Notes under the pieces: model-generated | Seen by the model: the letters and a program-made list of their open reading frames with translations, nothing else | Database searches by the model: none | Told to the model about the DNA's origin: nothing | Assembly (NCBI GenBank): GCA_937919945.1 | Contig: CALESY010000063.1 | Coordinates: 1-41,539 of the forward strand | DNA length: 41,539 nucleotides | DNA from: an uncultured Chitinophagaceae bacterium | GTDB taxonomy: Bacteria; Bacteroidota; Bacteroidia; Chitinophagales; Chitinophagaceae | Direction: 5' to 3' | Made by a program: the position numbers and the translations under genes | Part shown: in pieces, positions 15,691 through 24,258 of the stretch | Position numbering within the stretch: the first letter of the stretch is position 1 | How the letters are laid out: each line of letters opens with the position of its first letter

Positions 15691-17085
15691 ATGCACAGAT
15701 ATATGCGTTGGAAACAACTGAAACGGCTGTTGCAGTATTACCTGCAATACATTCCATTTACCATCAACACCTTGCTCTATGGCATGGCTGCCTACATAGG
15801 GTATCGCATACTCTATCAGCCATTGCAAAAAGATGAAGTAGCACCTTTCCGTCCATTTGTAATACTGATGGGCAAAGTTGTGTTCTGGTTTTTGGTAGCG
15901 TTGGTGTTGCTATCTATACTCAGCACATTTGCCAGTTGGCTCTACTATTTATGGCTGAAGCACAATAAACAATACAAACTGGAAGTAAACTTCACTACCG
16001 AAACAGTAAACGGTAAAAAGAACAAACTCTTCCTGCAGGCTGCCATCAATGGCGTTTATCGTCCGCTATTAGGATTTATAAAAGGTAGGCTGTTTTACGA
16101 CAACCACCAAATGACAGAAACTTTCAGCCTGCTATCCAATAAACGAAAAGAAAAAAGCCTGTGGCGCGCTGCCATTAAGGGGCGTAGCCGAATAGAACTA
16201 CCCGACATAAAAGAATATGAACTGAAAGGCGGTTTTGTATTCTTTGAAGATATGCTGAATATATGCAGGCTGGCTGTGGCACAACCCATTGGCGGGCATT
16301 TTTCGCAACCACCTGTACTGAAAGAAGATGACGACCGCGAGGTATATCCTAAGAAGACAGAAAGTATGGATGTGCGTATTGAACAGCTAAGACGCGTGGA
16401 GGGAGAGTATTTGAACTATAAAGACTTTGAGTCGGGTGATGATGTGCGTAGGATAGTATGGAAGGTATATGCCAAAAGTGGGGAGTTGGTTGTACGTGTA
16501 CCCGAATTGTACGAACCATATGCATCTCACCTATATTTCTATGCTTCGTTTCAAAGTGTATTACAACCACAATGGATAAACGAGGGGTATTTTAAAGAGA
16601 TGCTGAACTACTATAAAAACCATGTGTGGACGGTTTACGATGCACTCAGCAAAAAAGAATGGGCATTACGTTACATACCCGACCAGCAGTTTAATATTCC
16701 CGAACACTTGGCCGAATCCGACAAAACATCGCGTATCATCAGCAACAGCGAGTGGAATAATGAAAACACTTTGCAACAATACTTCAACCCAAGGCATGGC
16801 ACTGTACTGTGTATATCTTCTTTAACAGATATTGATGAATTGGAAACCTTGTTGCACCAATGCGATGCCAGCACGGTTATCTACTTTATAAAGCTATCTG
16901 GAGTATTTCGTCAGTTTGCAGCTTGGACATGGCTTAAACGCCTTGTATTGTTGCCACCCAAAGACAGGTTGAATAAACTACGCGCAACATGGATATTATC
17001 TCCACTTAGGCTACAGGTGCAGAAGCGTGAAAAAGCCATAGAAGCCATGCTGAATAAGGCAAATGCCACTACAGGAATATTATAG
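15691..17085 (+). CDS. DUF58 domain-containing membrane protein
   Basis: A 464-residue protein with two N-terminal membrane segments (about residues 22-48 and 60-90), then a soluble part. The DUF58 signature is present as GEYLNYKDFESGDDVRRIVWKVYAKSGELVVRV, followed by a region resembling the von Willebrand-like part. DUF58 proteins typically accompany MoxR ATPases and vWA membrane proteins in envelope or complex-maturation systems. No MoxR gene is nearby. A first ATG at 15691 and another four codons later are both possible. The gene is followed by an 85-bp gap with only a weak hairpin. Confidence 0.85.
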   Translation: MHRYMRWKQLKRLLQYYLQYIPFTINTLLYGMAAYIGYRILYQPLQKDEVAPFRPFVILMGKVVFWFLVALVLLSILSTFASWLYYLWLKHNKQYKLEVNFTTETVNGKKNKLFLQAAINGVYRPLLGFIKGRLFYDNHQMTETFSLLSNKRKEKSLWRAAIKGRSRIELPDIKEYELKGGFVFFEDMLNICRLAVAQPIGGHFSQPPVLKEDDDREVYPKKTESMDVRIEQLRRVEGEYLNYKDFESGDDVRRIVWKVYAKSGELVVRVPELYEPYASHLYFYASFQSVLQPQWINEGYFKEMLNYYKNHVWTVYDALSKKEWALRYIPDQQFNIPEHLAESDKTSRIISNSEWNNENTLQQYFNPRHGTVLCISSLTDIDELETLLHQCDASTVIYFIKLSGVFRQFAAWTWLKRLVLLPPKDRLNKLRATWILSPLRLQVQKREKAIEAMLNKANATTGIL

Positions 17086-17170
17086 TATCATTACCAAATC
17101 AATAATTCTACACGCCATCAACTGGCAATGGTGTAACTTTCAATTATTATTCATTTAAAACATCAAAACT

Positions 17171-17668
17171 ATGCTCGACCAATTAATGAACATCATAAAA
17201 GAACACGGACAAAAAGCCGTAGTTGAAAACAATGAAGTACCCAACGAACATAACGATGCCGTGATGCAGGAAGCGGGTAGTTCCATCTTCGGTGGCTTGC
17301 AGCAAATGATAAGCAATGGCAAAATGGAAGACCTGACGGGCCTATTACAGGGCAATAACAACAACGCAGCCAATGGCCTTGCTGAAAACTTTGCAGGCAG
17401 CATTGCACAGAAGTTCGGCATCAATACCGAGTCTGCCAAAAACATTGCTGGTGGATTGATACCTCAGGTACTCGGCTCATTGGTAAACAAAGCAAAAGAC
17501 CCCAACGATAAAAGCATAGACTTGCAAGGCATCTTAGGCTCGCTGACAAGCGGTAACGGGGGCGGCGTGCAGAACATCCTCAACTCTGTAGGCAGCCAGT
17601 TTGGGTTAGATAAAGACAAAGATGGCGATGTGGACTTTGGCGACATCACCAAAATATTTGGCAAGTAA
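17171..17668 (+). CDS. small DUF937-like protein with a C-terminal EF-hand loop
   Basis: A 165-residue protein without a signal peptide or membrane segment. The body is helical with Gly/Asn-rich turns (IFGGLQQMISNGKMEDL, GLLQGNNNNAANGL, IAGGLIPQVLGSLVNKA). This pattern is reminiscent of DUF937 proteins, which have repeated amphipathic helices. Its end is a textbook calcium loop, DKDKDGDVDFGD (about 150-161), with acidic residues at positions 1, 3, 5, 9 and 12 and Gly at 6. Function is unknown. A very strong terminator follows, and its stem overlaps the end of the convergent DUF6048 gene. Confidence 0.7.
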   Translation: MLDQLMNIIKEHGQKAVVENNEVPNEHNDAVMQEAGSSIFGGLQQMISNGKMEDLTGLLQGNNNNAANGLAENFAGSIAQKFGINTESAKNIAGGLIPQVLGSLVNKAKDPNDKSIDLQGILGSLTSGNGGGVQNILNSVGSQFGLDKDKDGDVDFGDITKIFGK

Positions 17669-17670
17669 GA

Positions 17671-17709
17671 AAAAAGAAAGGGTTGTGTTTTACAACCCTT
17701 TCTTTTTCC
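17671..17709. terminator. terminator shared with the coding end of the convergent gene
   Basis: A perfect 16-bp stem AAAAAGAAAGGGTTGT / ACAACCCTTTCTTTTT (17671-17686 and 17692-17707) with a GTTTT loop. For the plus strand the T run is in the right arm. The right arm encodes the last residues (KKKGL) and stop of the minus-strand gene. Confidence 0.88.
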
Positions 17710-18376
17710 ACCTGATGGCGTAGCTGATATAAAAATTGAAATCGAAAATGCTGTTCTTATCGCCCCTGCCATAACCGGCCACATAAGGTGGTGGCAGGTC
17801 TTTAAATTGTTTTCCGTTCAATAAAAATTTACCCCTGATAGTCCACCCTGTAAAGATTCCTCTAACCAGTTCTACGCGTACGCCCCCTGTCAGTTCCAGC
17901 CAATGCGCAGTAAGGTTTTTACCGGGTATTGTTCCGTTGATATTGCCCCAGAAACTATCGAAGATGGTATAGCGTGCTTCAGAGCGTTCTATAAAAGCCA
18001 ATGCATAACGCACACCTACAAATGCCTGATCCCAATCATTAGGAAACAACCGTGTAAACAAACCCTTATTAATACCAGCTTTGAAAAACGTATTGCTGCT
18101 GCTGTAGTTAAGGTATGAAGAATCCTGATACCCCCTGCCCCAGCCCGCATCCAGCACATAGTATATATCTTTCTTTCTGAAAAAGTCCAGTTCAAATTCG
18201 TACGCCTGTCTTTCAGGTACAAAGTTGGTAATGATGGGTTTGCTGATATCGAAACCTATACGTAGCTGATAAAACGAATCTATTGCAGCTGGCTTATCCG
18301 TTTCGTCCTCATCATCCTGTGCATGCAGGTTGAAGCTGAACAACAAAAATAATATGCTAGTAAAATATTTTGACAT
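17690..18376 (-). CDS. DUF6048 family outer-membrane-like protein
   Basis: A 228-residue protein starting at ATG 18376 (MSKYFTSILFLLFSFNLHAQ, a signal peptide). An upstream ATG 24 bp earlier is less likely. After an acidic segment (DDEDETDKPA) come alternating strands ending in aromatic residues, such as YYVLDAGWGRGYQDSSYLNY, VGVRYALAF and FDFNFYISYAIRW. These suggest a small outer-membrane beta-barrel. The make-up matches DUF6048, found in Bacteroidota next to DUF6452, as here. Its start lies inside the upstream gene (20-bp overlap), so the two are translationally coupled. Function is unknown. Confidence 0.8.
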   Translation of the reverse strand: MSKYFTSILFLLFSFNLHAQDDEDETDKPAAIDSFYQLRIGFDISKPIITNFVPERQAYEFELDFFRKKDIYYVLDAGWGRGYQDSSYLNYSSSNTFFKAGINKGLFTRLFPNDWDQAFVGVRYALAFIERSEARYTIFDSFWGNINGTIPGKNLTAHWLELTGGVRVELVRGIFTGWTIRGKFLLNGKQFKDLPPPYVAGYGRGDKNSIFDFNFYISYAIRWKKKGL

Positions 18377-18851
18377 GCTGAACATCTGCCTTACCGTCAA
18401 TATTTCCGTTGATTAGTTTTACGGAATCTATCCTGTTAAATGTGTATTTATAATCGTTGATTACATAATTGTACGTGTACCCGCAAGACTTTGACAGAAA
18501 CACCAGATTGCGCTGATAATACAGTGTAATAGTATCCAGTGCCGCCATAGTTGAGTCTGGTGTAATAAACCATTTTACGCTATCCTTCATGGGCGACACC
18601 TGCATGTAAAAATCTTTCACCTTTTTGCCGCCAATGTATATTACCTGGTTGGTCTCAGCATAGCCTACAATGGGGTTTGGCAGTAAGCTGTCTTTACCCA
18701 AAGAGCCTGTATCTGCGGGCTGAAACGTACCTATTCTTACATATACATTCTTGGGTTGCAGGCAGGGGTCGGCAATGCGCTGACATGCTACTTGCATGAC
18801 AATTACTGTAAATAATATGAAAAACAAAACGTATGTACTGCCCTTAGTCAT
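18357..18851 (-). CDS. DUF6452 family lipoprotein-like protein
   Basis: A 164-residue exported protein with an N-terminal hydrophobic segment ending MQVAC, a possible but imperfect lipobox (Gln at -3). The body has LQPKNVYVRIGTF, a strand-rich centre, and SKSCGYTYNYVINDYKYTFNRIDSVKLIN near the end. These match DUF6452, the usual partner of DUF6048. It overlaps the upstream coiled-coil gene by 8 bp (ATGACTAA) and the downstream DUF6048 gene by 20 bp. This is a very compact operon led by pheT. Function is unknown. An envelope assembly or structural role is only a guess. Confidence 0.75.
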   Translation of the reverse strand: MTKGSTYVLFFILFTVIVMQVACQRIADPCLQPKNVYVRIGTFQPADTGSLGKDSLLPNPIVGYAETNQVIYIGGKKVKDFYMQVSPMKDSVKWFITPDSTMAALDTITLYYQRNLVFLSKSCGYTYNYVINDYKYTFNRIDSVKLINGNIDGKADVQHVKIFY

Positions 18852-19119
18852 TCAGCGTAGCCAGCAATTTATCTATTTCCCCGAGTACGGTATCCAATTG
18901 TTTCTTTACAACTTCTTTGTCTGTTTCATTCAGCAACGAGGTTGACATTTGTGCTGCCATCAGGTTTTCTTCCAGCAGCGTCAGTTTGCCACTCAGTGTT
19001 TCTATTTCTTTTTTCTGATCGGCAACAGTTGTACTAAGCCTGTTATTTTCGGCTTGCAGCAATGCATATTTTTTCAGTAATGCATCAAGTTTATCGTTCA
19101 GTAGCGATAGCTCCTGCAT
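18844..19119 (-). CDS. short coiled-coil protein
   Basis: A 91-residue protein, nearly all predicted coiled coil with heptad-like Leu spacing (SLLNDKLDALLKKYALLQAENNRL, IETLSGKLTLLEENL, LDTVLGEIDKLLATLND). It has no signal peptide. Small coiled-coil proteins downstream of pheT are common in Bacteroidota and are sometimes next to zapA, suggesting a ZapB-like division role, but zapA is absent here. Its ATG overlaps the pheT stop (TAATG) and its stop overlaps the next start by 8 bp. Confidence 0.7.
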   Translation of the reverse strand: MQELSLLNDKLDALLKKYALLQAENNRLSTTVADQKKEIETLSGKLTLLEENLMAAQMSTSLLNETDKEVVKKQLDTVLGEIDKLLATLND

Positions 19120-21521
19120 TATTCACGTATTTGTGCCTGTAGTTTGGTTTTGTATGCATTCATCAACTGTTGCATCACGGCTTCTATTTCCGTATCTGTT
19201 AAGGTACGGTCTTGCAGTTGAAAAGTATAGCTCAACGCGTAAGATTTTTTTCCTGCACCCAGTTTTTCACTTTCAAATACGTCAAACAATCCAAAACCTT
19301 TCAACGCGTCTATTTTTTGTTGTTCCGTTATCTGCTGCACATCGTGGTAAGAAACCGTCTTGTCAAGCACAATCGCTAAGTCCCTTTCTACAGCAGGGTA
19401 TTTAGCTACTTCCGCATACTTAACCTTATTAGCAGCTATAGCTCGTACCCATACATCCCAATTGATGTAGCCATAGTACACATCCTGTTTTATATCAAAA
19501 GCGTTCAGCCGTTTACCATCTACTTGCATAATGGTACATAACACTTCATTCTTCCACTTCCACGACGTGCCGTATTCATCATACACCAGTGATGTTTTGT
19601 GGATACCGCTTTGCAGCAGCAGATTTTGCAATACACCTTTCAGGTAATACAAATCGGCAGGTATTGGTTTTGCATTCCAGTTTTGGGTAGTGATGTTGCC
19701 TGTCAGGTATAGTGCTAGTTGGTTGGCTTCTGCATATTTCCCGTTGTGTTGTGCATATACTTTACCAAACTCGTACATAGCAAGGTTGGTATTCTTACGA
19801 TTCACGTTGTATTGCAATACTTCCAGACCGCTTTCCAGCATAGATGGGCGCAACACGTCTAATTCACTGGTTAGGCTGTTCAGCATTTTCACCAAATCTG
19901 TACGCTCCGGATAATACTTACTGTTGACGATGGAATTGGTTACTATCTCGCTAAAGCCCATACCCGTGAGCAAGCCAGCCATTTTTTCACGGGGCTTACG
20001 ATCATTCTCCATAGGTTTAGTAAGTGATATGTTCAATTTCGATGGTATCTCAATATTATCTAACCCATCAATTCGCAATATCTCTTCTACAATATCAGCA
20101 GGTTGTGTTACGTCTGTTTTATTACTCGGCACTTGCAGTATTAGTCCATCTGTATCTTCCCTATCAATTACGAAGCCAAGTGCAGACAATATATTCTTAA
20201 TTGTATCCTTGCTATAATCTTTACCACTTAGCTTGCGTATATACTCATACGTAGCATGCACCTCTACAGGTATCAGTTCTTTAGCATATACATCTATGAT
20301 ATCTGAAGCTATCTCTCCGCCAGCTACCTCTATTATCAATGCTGCTGCACGTTGCAGGGCAGGTATTACATTGTTCATATCCACCCCTTTCTCAAAATGC
20401 GTGGCAGCATCTGTACGCAAACCATGATGCATAGAAGTACGGCGTATATAGGTAGGATGGAAATAAGCACTCTCTAAAAATATATTCGTGGTATTGTCGC
20501 TTACACCACTGTGCACGCCACCAAACACACCTGCTATACACATACCGTCAGCACTGTTGCATATCATGAGGTCGTTATCTTTCAGCTTTCTTTCTTTTTC
20601 ATCCAGCGTTACAAACAGGCTGTCTTGCGGCAAAAACTGCACGTTGATTTCATTGCCCTTTATCTTATCCGCATCGAATGCGTGCAATGGTTGCCCGAAC
20701 TCATGCAATACATAGTTGGTAATATCTACCACATTGTTGATGCTACGCGCGCCAATGGCTTTCAGCCTTTGCTGCAACCAATCCGGGCTTGCACCTACTT
20801 TTACTCCTTTTATGCTGATACCCGTATAGCGCAGGCAGGCTTCTGGTGCTTTGATGTTTACTTTTATTTCAAGCGAATCTATACCCTTATTTGGTACTAA
20901 AGTAGGTGGCAATAATACTTCATATTTACTGCCTTTGTGGTGTGTTAAATAAGCACATACGTCCCTAGCTACACCTATGTGGCTCATGGCATCGCTACGG
21001 TTGGGGGTAAGCCCTATGTGTATCACATCATCCGCATCAGGAATGTTGAAGTATGTTTTGGCAAGCATTCCTACAGGCGCATCATGTGGTAGTATCATAA
21101 TCCCCGCATGGCTGCTACCAAGGCCTATCTCATCTTCAGCACATATCATGCCTTCACTTTCTTCACCCCGTATTTTCGCCCTTTTTATCAGGAAAGGTTC
21201 ACCATTAGTAGGGTGTACAGTAGTGCCTTCAGGGGCTACCACTACTCTTTGCCTTGTCGCTACGTTAGGTGCACCACATACTATATTCAGCTCCAAACCG
21301 TTACCAATATTCACTTTTGTCAGGCTTAGTTTATCAGCATTAGGGTGTTTATGACAATTTATGATTTCGCCAATAACAAGCCCCGCAAGGCTTCCCGGTA
21401 TATATTCAGCTTTTTCTACGGCTTCTACTTCTAATCCTATGGAAGTCAATATTTTACTCAATTCAGCTACCGGTATGGGTTCCGGCAGGTATTGCAACAG
21501 CCACTGGTACGAAATGGTCAT
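19119..21521 (-). CDS. pheT: phenylalanine--tRNA ligase beta subunit
   Basis: PheT, 800 residues, normal length. In order: an OB-fold tRNA-binding domain at the N-terminus (GLVIGEIINCHKHPNADKLSLTKV, about 45-70), the B3/B4 editing region (RYTGISIKGV, INNVVDITNYVLHE, HAFDADKIKG), B5 (about 405-475), a catalytic-like core and a C-terminal FDX-ACB anticodon-binding domain (YPAVERDLAIVLDKTV). The alpha subunit PheS is not in the window. A -7-like TATCTTTA (21544-21551, minus strand) lies 22 bp upstream. Three small genes follow with overlapping starts and stops, forming a four-gene operon. Confidence 0.97.
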   Translation of the reverse strand: MTISYQWLLQYLPEPIPVAELSKILTSIGLEVEAVEKAEYIPGSLAGLVIGEIINCHKHPNADKLSLTKVNIGNGLELNIVCGAPNVATRQRVVVAPEGTTVHPTNGEPFLIKRAKIRGEESEGMICAEDEIGLGSSHAGIMILPHDAPVGMLAKTYFNIPDADDVIHIGLTPNRSDAMSHIGVARDVCAYLTHHKGSKYEVLLPPTLVPNKGIDSLEIKVNIKAPEACLRYTGISIKGVKVGASPDWLQQRLKAIGARSINNVVDITNYVLHEFGQPLHAFDADKIKGNEINVQFLPQDSLFVTLDEKERKLKDNDLMICNSADGMCIAGVFGGVHSGVSDNTTNIFLESAYFHPTYIRRTSMHHGLRTDAATHFEKGVDMNNVIPALQRAAALIIEVAGGEIASDIIDVYAKELIPVEVHATYEYIRKLSGKDYSKDTIKNILSALGFVIDREDTDGLILQVPSNKTDVTQPADIVEEILRIDGLDNIEIPSKLNISLTKPMENDRKPREKMAGLLTGMGFSEIVTNSIVNSKYYPERTDLVKMLNSLTSELDVLRPSMLESGLEVLQYNVNRKNTNLAMYEFGKVYAQHNGKYAEANQLALYLTGNITTQNWNAKPIPADLYYLKGVLQNLLLQSGIHKTSLVYDEYGTSWKWKNEVLCTIMQVDGKRLNAFDIKQDVYYGYINWDVWVRAIAANKVKYAEVAKYPAVERDLAIVLDKTVSYHDVQQITEQQKIDALKGFGLFDVFESEKLGAGKKSYALSYTFQLQDRTLTDTEIEAVMQQLMNAYKTKLQAQIRE

Positions 21522-21943
21522 CTGTTTTGTATAAAATTTGTTGTAAAGATAGCCTATCGGCAGAATGTTTTAAGTAATTCGCATCATTAATGAAATATCT
21601 CTGAAAAAAAGATTTATGCACAATTATATGTGATTAACCTGTGGATTGATGTGATTAGTAGTGTAACTTTGTTAGTAACCTAAGCGTTTGATGTTCCACA
21701 GGTGGGTAAACTGTTGGTTTCGGGTTAATTAAGGGCTGAAAATTAATTATTAATCTCCCTATTGACGAGTCATTTTTCAAGTTTACATTAGTCCTCCGCC
21801 TCAGGAAAAACGCTAAAGTAACAGGGTTGACAGATGATGAAATTGTTAATGAATGATTACCTCTAGGTTAATACAGTGTAAACAAATACAGGAGCGGATT
21901 TAAGATAACAGAATTACATAAAGACTAAAAGACTAACCCAAAG
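21522..21943. other. 422-bp intergenic region between divergent pheT and dnaB
   Basis: No gene is seen. The pheT side has TATCTTTA on the minus strand. A candidate dnaB promoter on the plus strand is TTG (21762-21764), a 19-bp spacer and TACATTAG (21784-21791). TAACTTTG at 21664-21671 is another -7-like match, far from any start. No tRNA and no riboswitch were recognised. Confidence 0.4.
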
Positions 21944-23617
21944 ATGGCAGTAAACATCAAAAAAGACTTTGGAAATACCAGGAACAGGAAACCGGACATT
22001 ACCAACCTGGTATATGGCAAAGTACCCCCACAAGCTCCCGAACTGGAAGAAGCAGTGCTCGGTGCCATTATGCTGGAAAAAGATAAACTGGCAGAGGTAC
22101 TTGAAATAATACAAAGTGAGGACTGCTTTTATGTAGATGCCCACCAAAAAATATACGCAGCGGTAAGGCGCCTTTTCGATAAGGGTATGCCGGTGGATTT
22201 GCTGACTGTAACAGAAGAGCTGCGTAAGAGCAACGAACTTGAAATAGTAGGTGGAGCCTACTACATCACCCGCTTGACGATGAGCGTAGTATCGAGCGCA
22301 CACGTTGAAGCGCACGCTCGTATTGTGATGGAGAAATTCATCCAACGCGAACTGATACGCATTTCAGGGCAGGTTATTGGTGATGCGTATGAAGACAGCA
22401 CCGATGTTTTCGACCTGCTCGACAAAGCAGAAAGCAACCTGTACGAAATAACTGATAAGCACTTACGCAAGAACTTTACTAGTCTGAAGGATGTATTGGT
22501 GCGTACTGTACAAGAGATAGAAGAAGCCAAAAACAAAAAAGACGACCTGACGGGTGTACCATCTGGCTATGCACCGCTAGACAAACTGACCAGTGGTTGG
22601 CAAAAGACAGACTTAATAATATTAGCTGCCCGCCCTGCGGTGGGTAAAACGGCCTTCTGTCTGAACCTTGCTATGAACGCAGCCATGCACACAGGCAAGC
22701 CATTCCCCGTAGCCTTCTTCTCGTTGGAGATGGGTGCAGGGCAGTTAGTAAAAAGGATGTTGGCAGCAGTTACAGAAGTACGCATGGATGCTATCACCAA
22801 AGGGCGGATGGAAGAGCATGAGTTTGTGCAAATGACACAACGCATGAACAAGCTGGCACAAGCTCCCATATTCCTCGATGATCAGGCAGCACTAAATATA
22901 TTTGAATTAAGAGCTAAGGCAAGAAGACTTAAACAAAAGCATGATATTCAACTGATTGTAATAGATTACTTGCAGTTGATGCAAGGGTCTGTTAACAATG
23001 GCGGCAACCGCGAACAGGAGATTTCTAAAATAAGCCGCGACCTGAAAGCACTGGCAAAAGAACTGGAAATACCCATTATTGCCCTCTCTCAATTGAACCG
23101 CTCAGTGGAAAGCCGTAAAGAAAGTAAAGTACCTCAATTGAGCGACCTGAGGGAATCGGGAGCCATAGAGCAGGATGCCGACATGGTTATGTTCCTCTAC
23201 CGTCCTGAATACTACGGTATAAATAACGATGCGATGGGACAACCTATAGAGGGCGAAACCCACGTGCACATAGCCAAGCACCGTAATGGTAGTACCGATA
23301 CGGTAAAAGTGCGCTTCATAAAAGAATACCAGAAGTTTGTTGACTTGCCCGATGATGATTTTGGTGGTGGCAACTTCGGCGGATTTGGCGGCGGTGGTGG
23401 TTTTACTCCACCCGCACCGGGCGACAACCCGAGTGCAGGCATCCGCAGAGACAGGAACGACCTTAGCGATTTTGGTGGTAGCAAGATGTTTATACCCGGT
23501 GGTTTTCAAACCATGCCATCCAAAGCCAACGACTTCAATTTTGATGATGATGCCCCACCCTCATCTCCATTCATCAAACGCCCCAACCCCGGACCTGATG
23601 AAGACGCACCTTTTTAA
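21944..23617 (+). CDS. dnaB: replicative DNA helicase DnaB with SSB-like acidic tail
   Basis: Replicative helicase, 557 residues. The DnaB N-terminal domain spans about 30-130 (PPQAPELEEAVLGAIMLEKD). The RecA-like domain has the Walker A ARPAVGKT (about 230), Walker B LIVIDYLQLM, the ALSQLNRSVESR motif and DLRESGAIEQDADMV. From about residue 467 comes a 90-residue tail that is Gly/Pro/Asp-rich and low in complexity. The tail includes FDDDAPP and ends PDEDAPF, resembling the C-terminal tip of single-strand DNA binding protein (DDDIPF in E. coli). No intein is present and the helicase motifs are intact. The upstream gap is long and a terminator follows. Confidence 0.96.
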   Translation: MAVNIKKDFGNTRNRKPDITNLVYGKVPPQAPELEEAVLGAIMLEKDKLAEVLEIIQSEDCFYVDAHQKIYAAVRRLFDKGMPVDLLTVTEELRKSNELEIVGGAYYITRLTMSVVSSAHVEAHARIVMEKFIQRELIRISGQVIGDAYEDSTDVFDLLDKAESNLYEITDKHLRKNFTSLKDVLVRTVQEIEEAKNKKDDLTGVPSGYAPLDKLTSGWQKTDLIILAARPAVGKTAFCLNLAMNAAMHTGKPFPVAFFSLEMGAGQLVKRMLAAVTEVRMDAITKGRMEEHEFVQMTQRMNKLAQAPIFLDDQAALNIFELRAKARRLKQKHDIQLIVIDYLQLMQGSVNNGGNREQEISKISRDLKALAKELEIPIIALSQLNRSVESRKESKVPQLSDLRESGAIEQDADMVMFLYRPEYYGINNDAMGQPIEGETHVHIAKHRNGSTDTVKVRFIKEYQKFVDLPDDDFGGGNFGGFGGGGGFTPPAPGDNPSAGIRRDRNDLSDFGGSKMFIPGGFQTMPSKANDFNFDDDAPPSSPFIKRPNPGPDEDAPF

Positions 23618-23637
23618 CACTTACTAATATGAAATAT

Positions 23638-23664
23638 AAGGCCACCTGAAACGGGTGGCTTTTC
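23638..23664 (+). terminator. intrinsic terminator after dnaB
   Basis: GCCACC / GGTGGC stem (23641-23646 and 23654-23659), extended by A-T pairs and followed by TTTTCATT. It lies 23 bp past the stop and close to the convergent lipoprotein stop. Confidence 0.75.
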
Positions 23665-23668
23665 ATTG

Positions 23669-24097
23669 CTATATCCGCTTCCCTACTCTATTCCAAGTTA
23701 CTGTCTTATACCTTCTTTGCGTAGCAAACATAAGCGTTATGCTGTCTTTGTGAGGGTAAGTATTTAGCTGCCATGTACAGGTGTCGCCACCGGATATGCC
23801 GTGACCTATGTAATTACCATCACTCTGCTTGGTACAGATGGCTACCGGCAAATACGCACCATGCAATATGATATTATTAGCTTCTCCTTTTGAAAGCAGG
23901 ATAGTGTCTTTATATATCAAGCTATCATGAATGATATTCCATGTGTTAAGGTCAGCTACTTTTACGTCATGCATTATTACATCACATTCATACCGGCCAT
24001 ATAATTCGTATGTAAATACCGGGGTGGGCTTTCTATTACAGCCATTGATACTGGCAATTACTATAATACAAAAGGCTAATACAGGTTTTTTATACAT
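23669..24097 (-). CDS. hypothetical lipoprotein
   Basis: A 142-residue protein with a lipoprotein signal (hydrophobic stretch ending SINGC, then NRKPTP). The mature part is strand-rich: FTYELYGRYECDVIMHDVKV, DTILLSKGEANNIILHGAYLP, then a GDTCTWQLN segment and a basic C-terminus. The pattern resembles small lipid- or metabolite-binding lipoproteins of Bacteroidota, but I recognise no family. It converges with dnaB. The 24098-24258 gap upstream is AT-rich with no clear promoter consensus. Confidence 0.65.
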   Translation of the reverse strand: MYKKPVLAFCIIVIASINGCNRKPTPVFTYELYGRYECDVIMHDVKVADLNTWNIIHDSLIYKDTILLSKGEANNIILHGAYLPVAICTKQSDGNYIGHGISGGDTCTWQLNTYPHKDSITLMFATQRRYKTVTWNRVGKRI

Positions 24098-24208
24098 AAA
24101 AAAGGGGTTTATATATAAGTATCAAACAATTTACAGGTTTATTCTCGTATCAAAGTCATAATAGCTTCATATATCTTAATAGATAACAAGAAAATCAGGC
24201 AATTTATT

Positions 24209-24237
24209 ATACTACTATTTAAAATATTTTGTAGTAT
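24209..24237. repeat. AT-rich inverted repeat upstream of the 44-residue lipoprotein gene
   Basis: ATACTAC (24209-24215) and GTAGTAT (24231-24237) flank a 15-nt AT-only loop, ending 21 bp before the ATG. It may be an operator or a chance AT palindrome. Confidence 0.3.
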
Positions 24238-24258
24238 TATGTCACTAAATCCGATAGA

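Noticed and set aside
17094..17135. Hairpin between the DUF58 gene and the EF-hand-loop gene
   Set aside because: The arms (TACACGCCAT / ATGGTGTA) pair only with a bulge and no T tract follows, so it is too weak to call a terminator.
21601..21720. Possible replication origin with DnaA-box-like words (TGTGGATTG, TTCCACAGG) in the pheT-dnaB gap
   Set aside because: None matches the DnaA box TTATCCACA with fewer than two mismatches, no AT-rich unwinding repeats are seen, and dnaA or dnaN is not adjacent.
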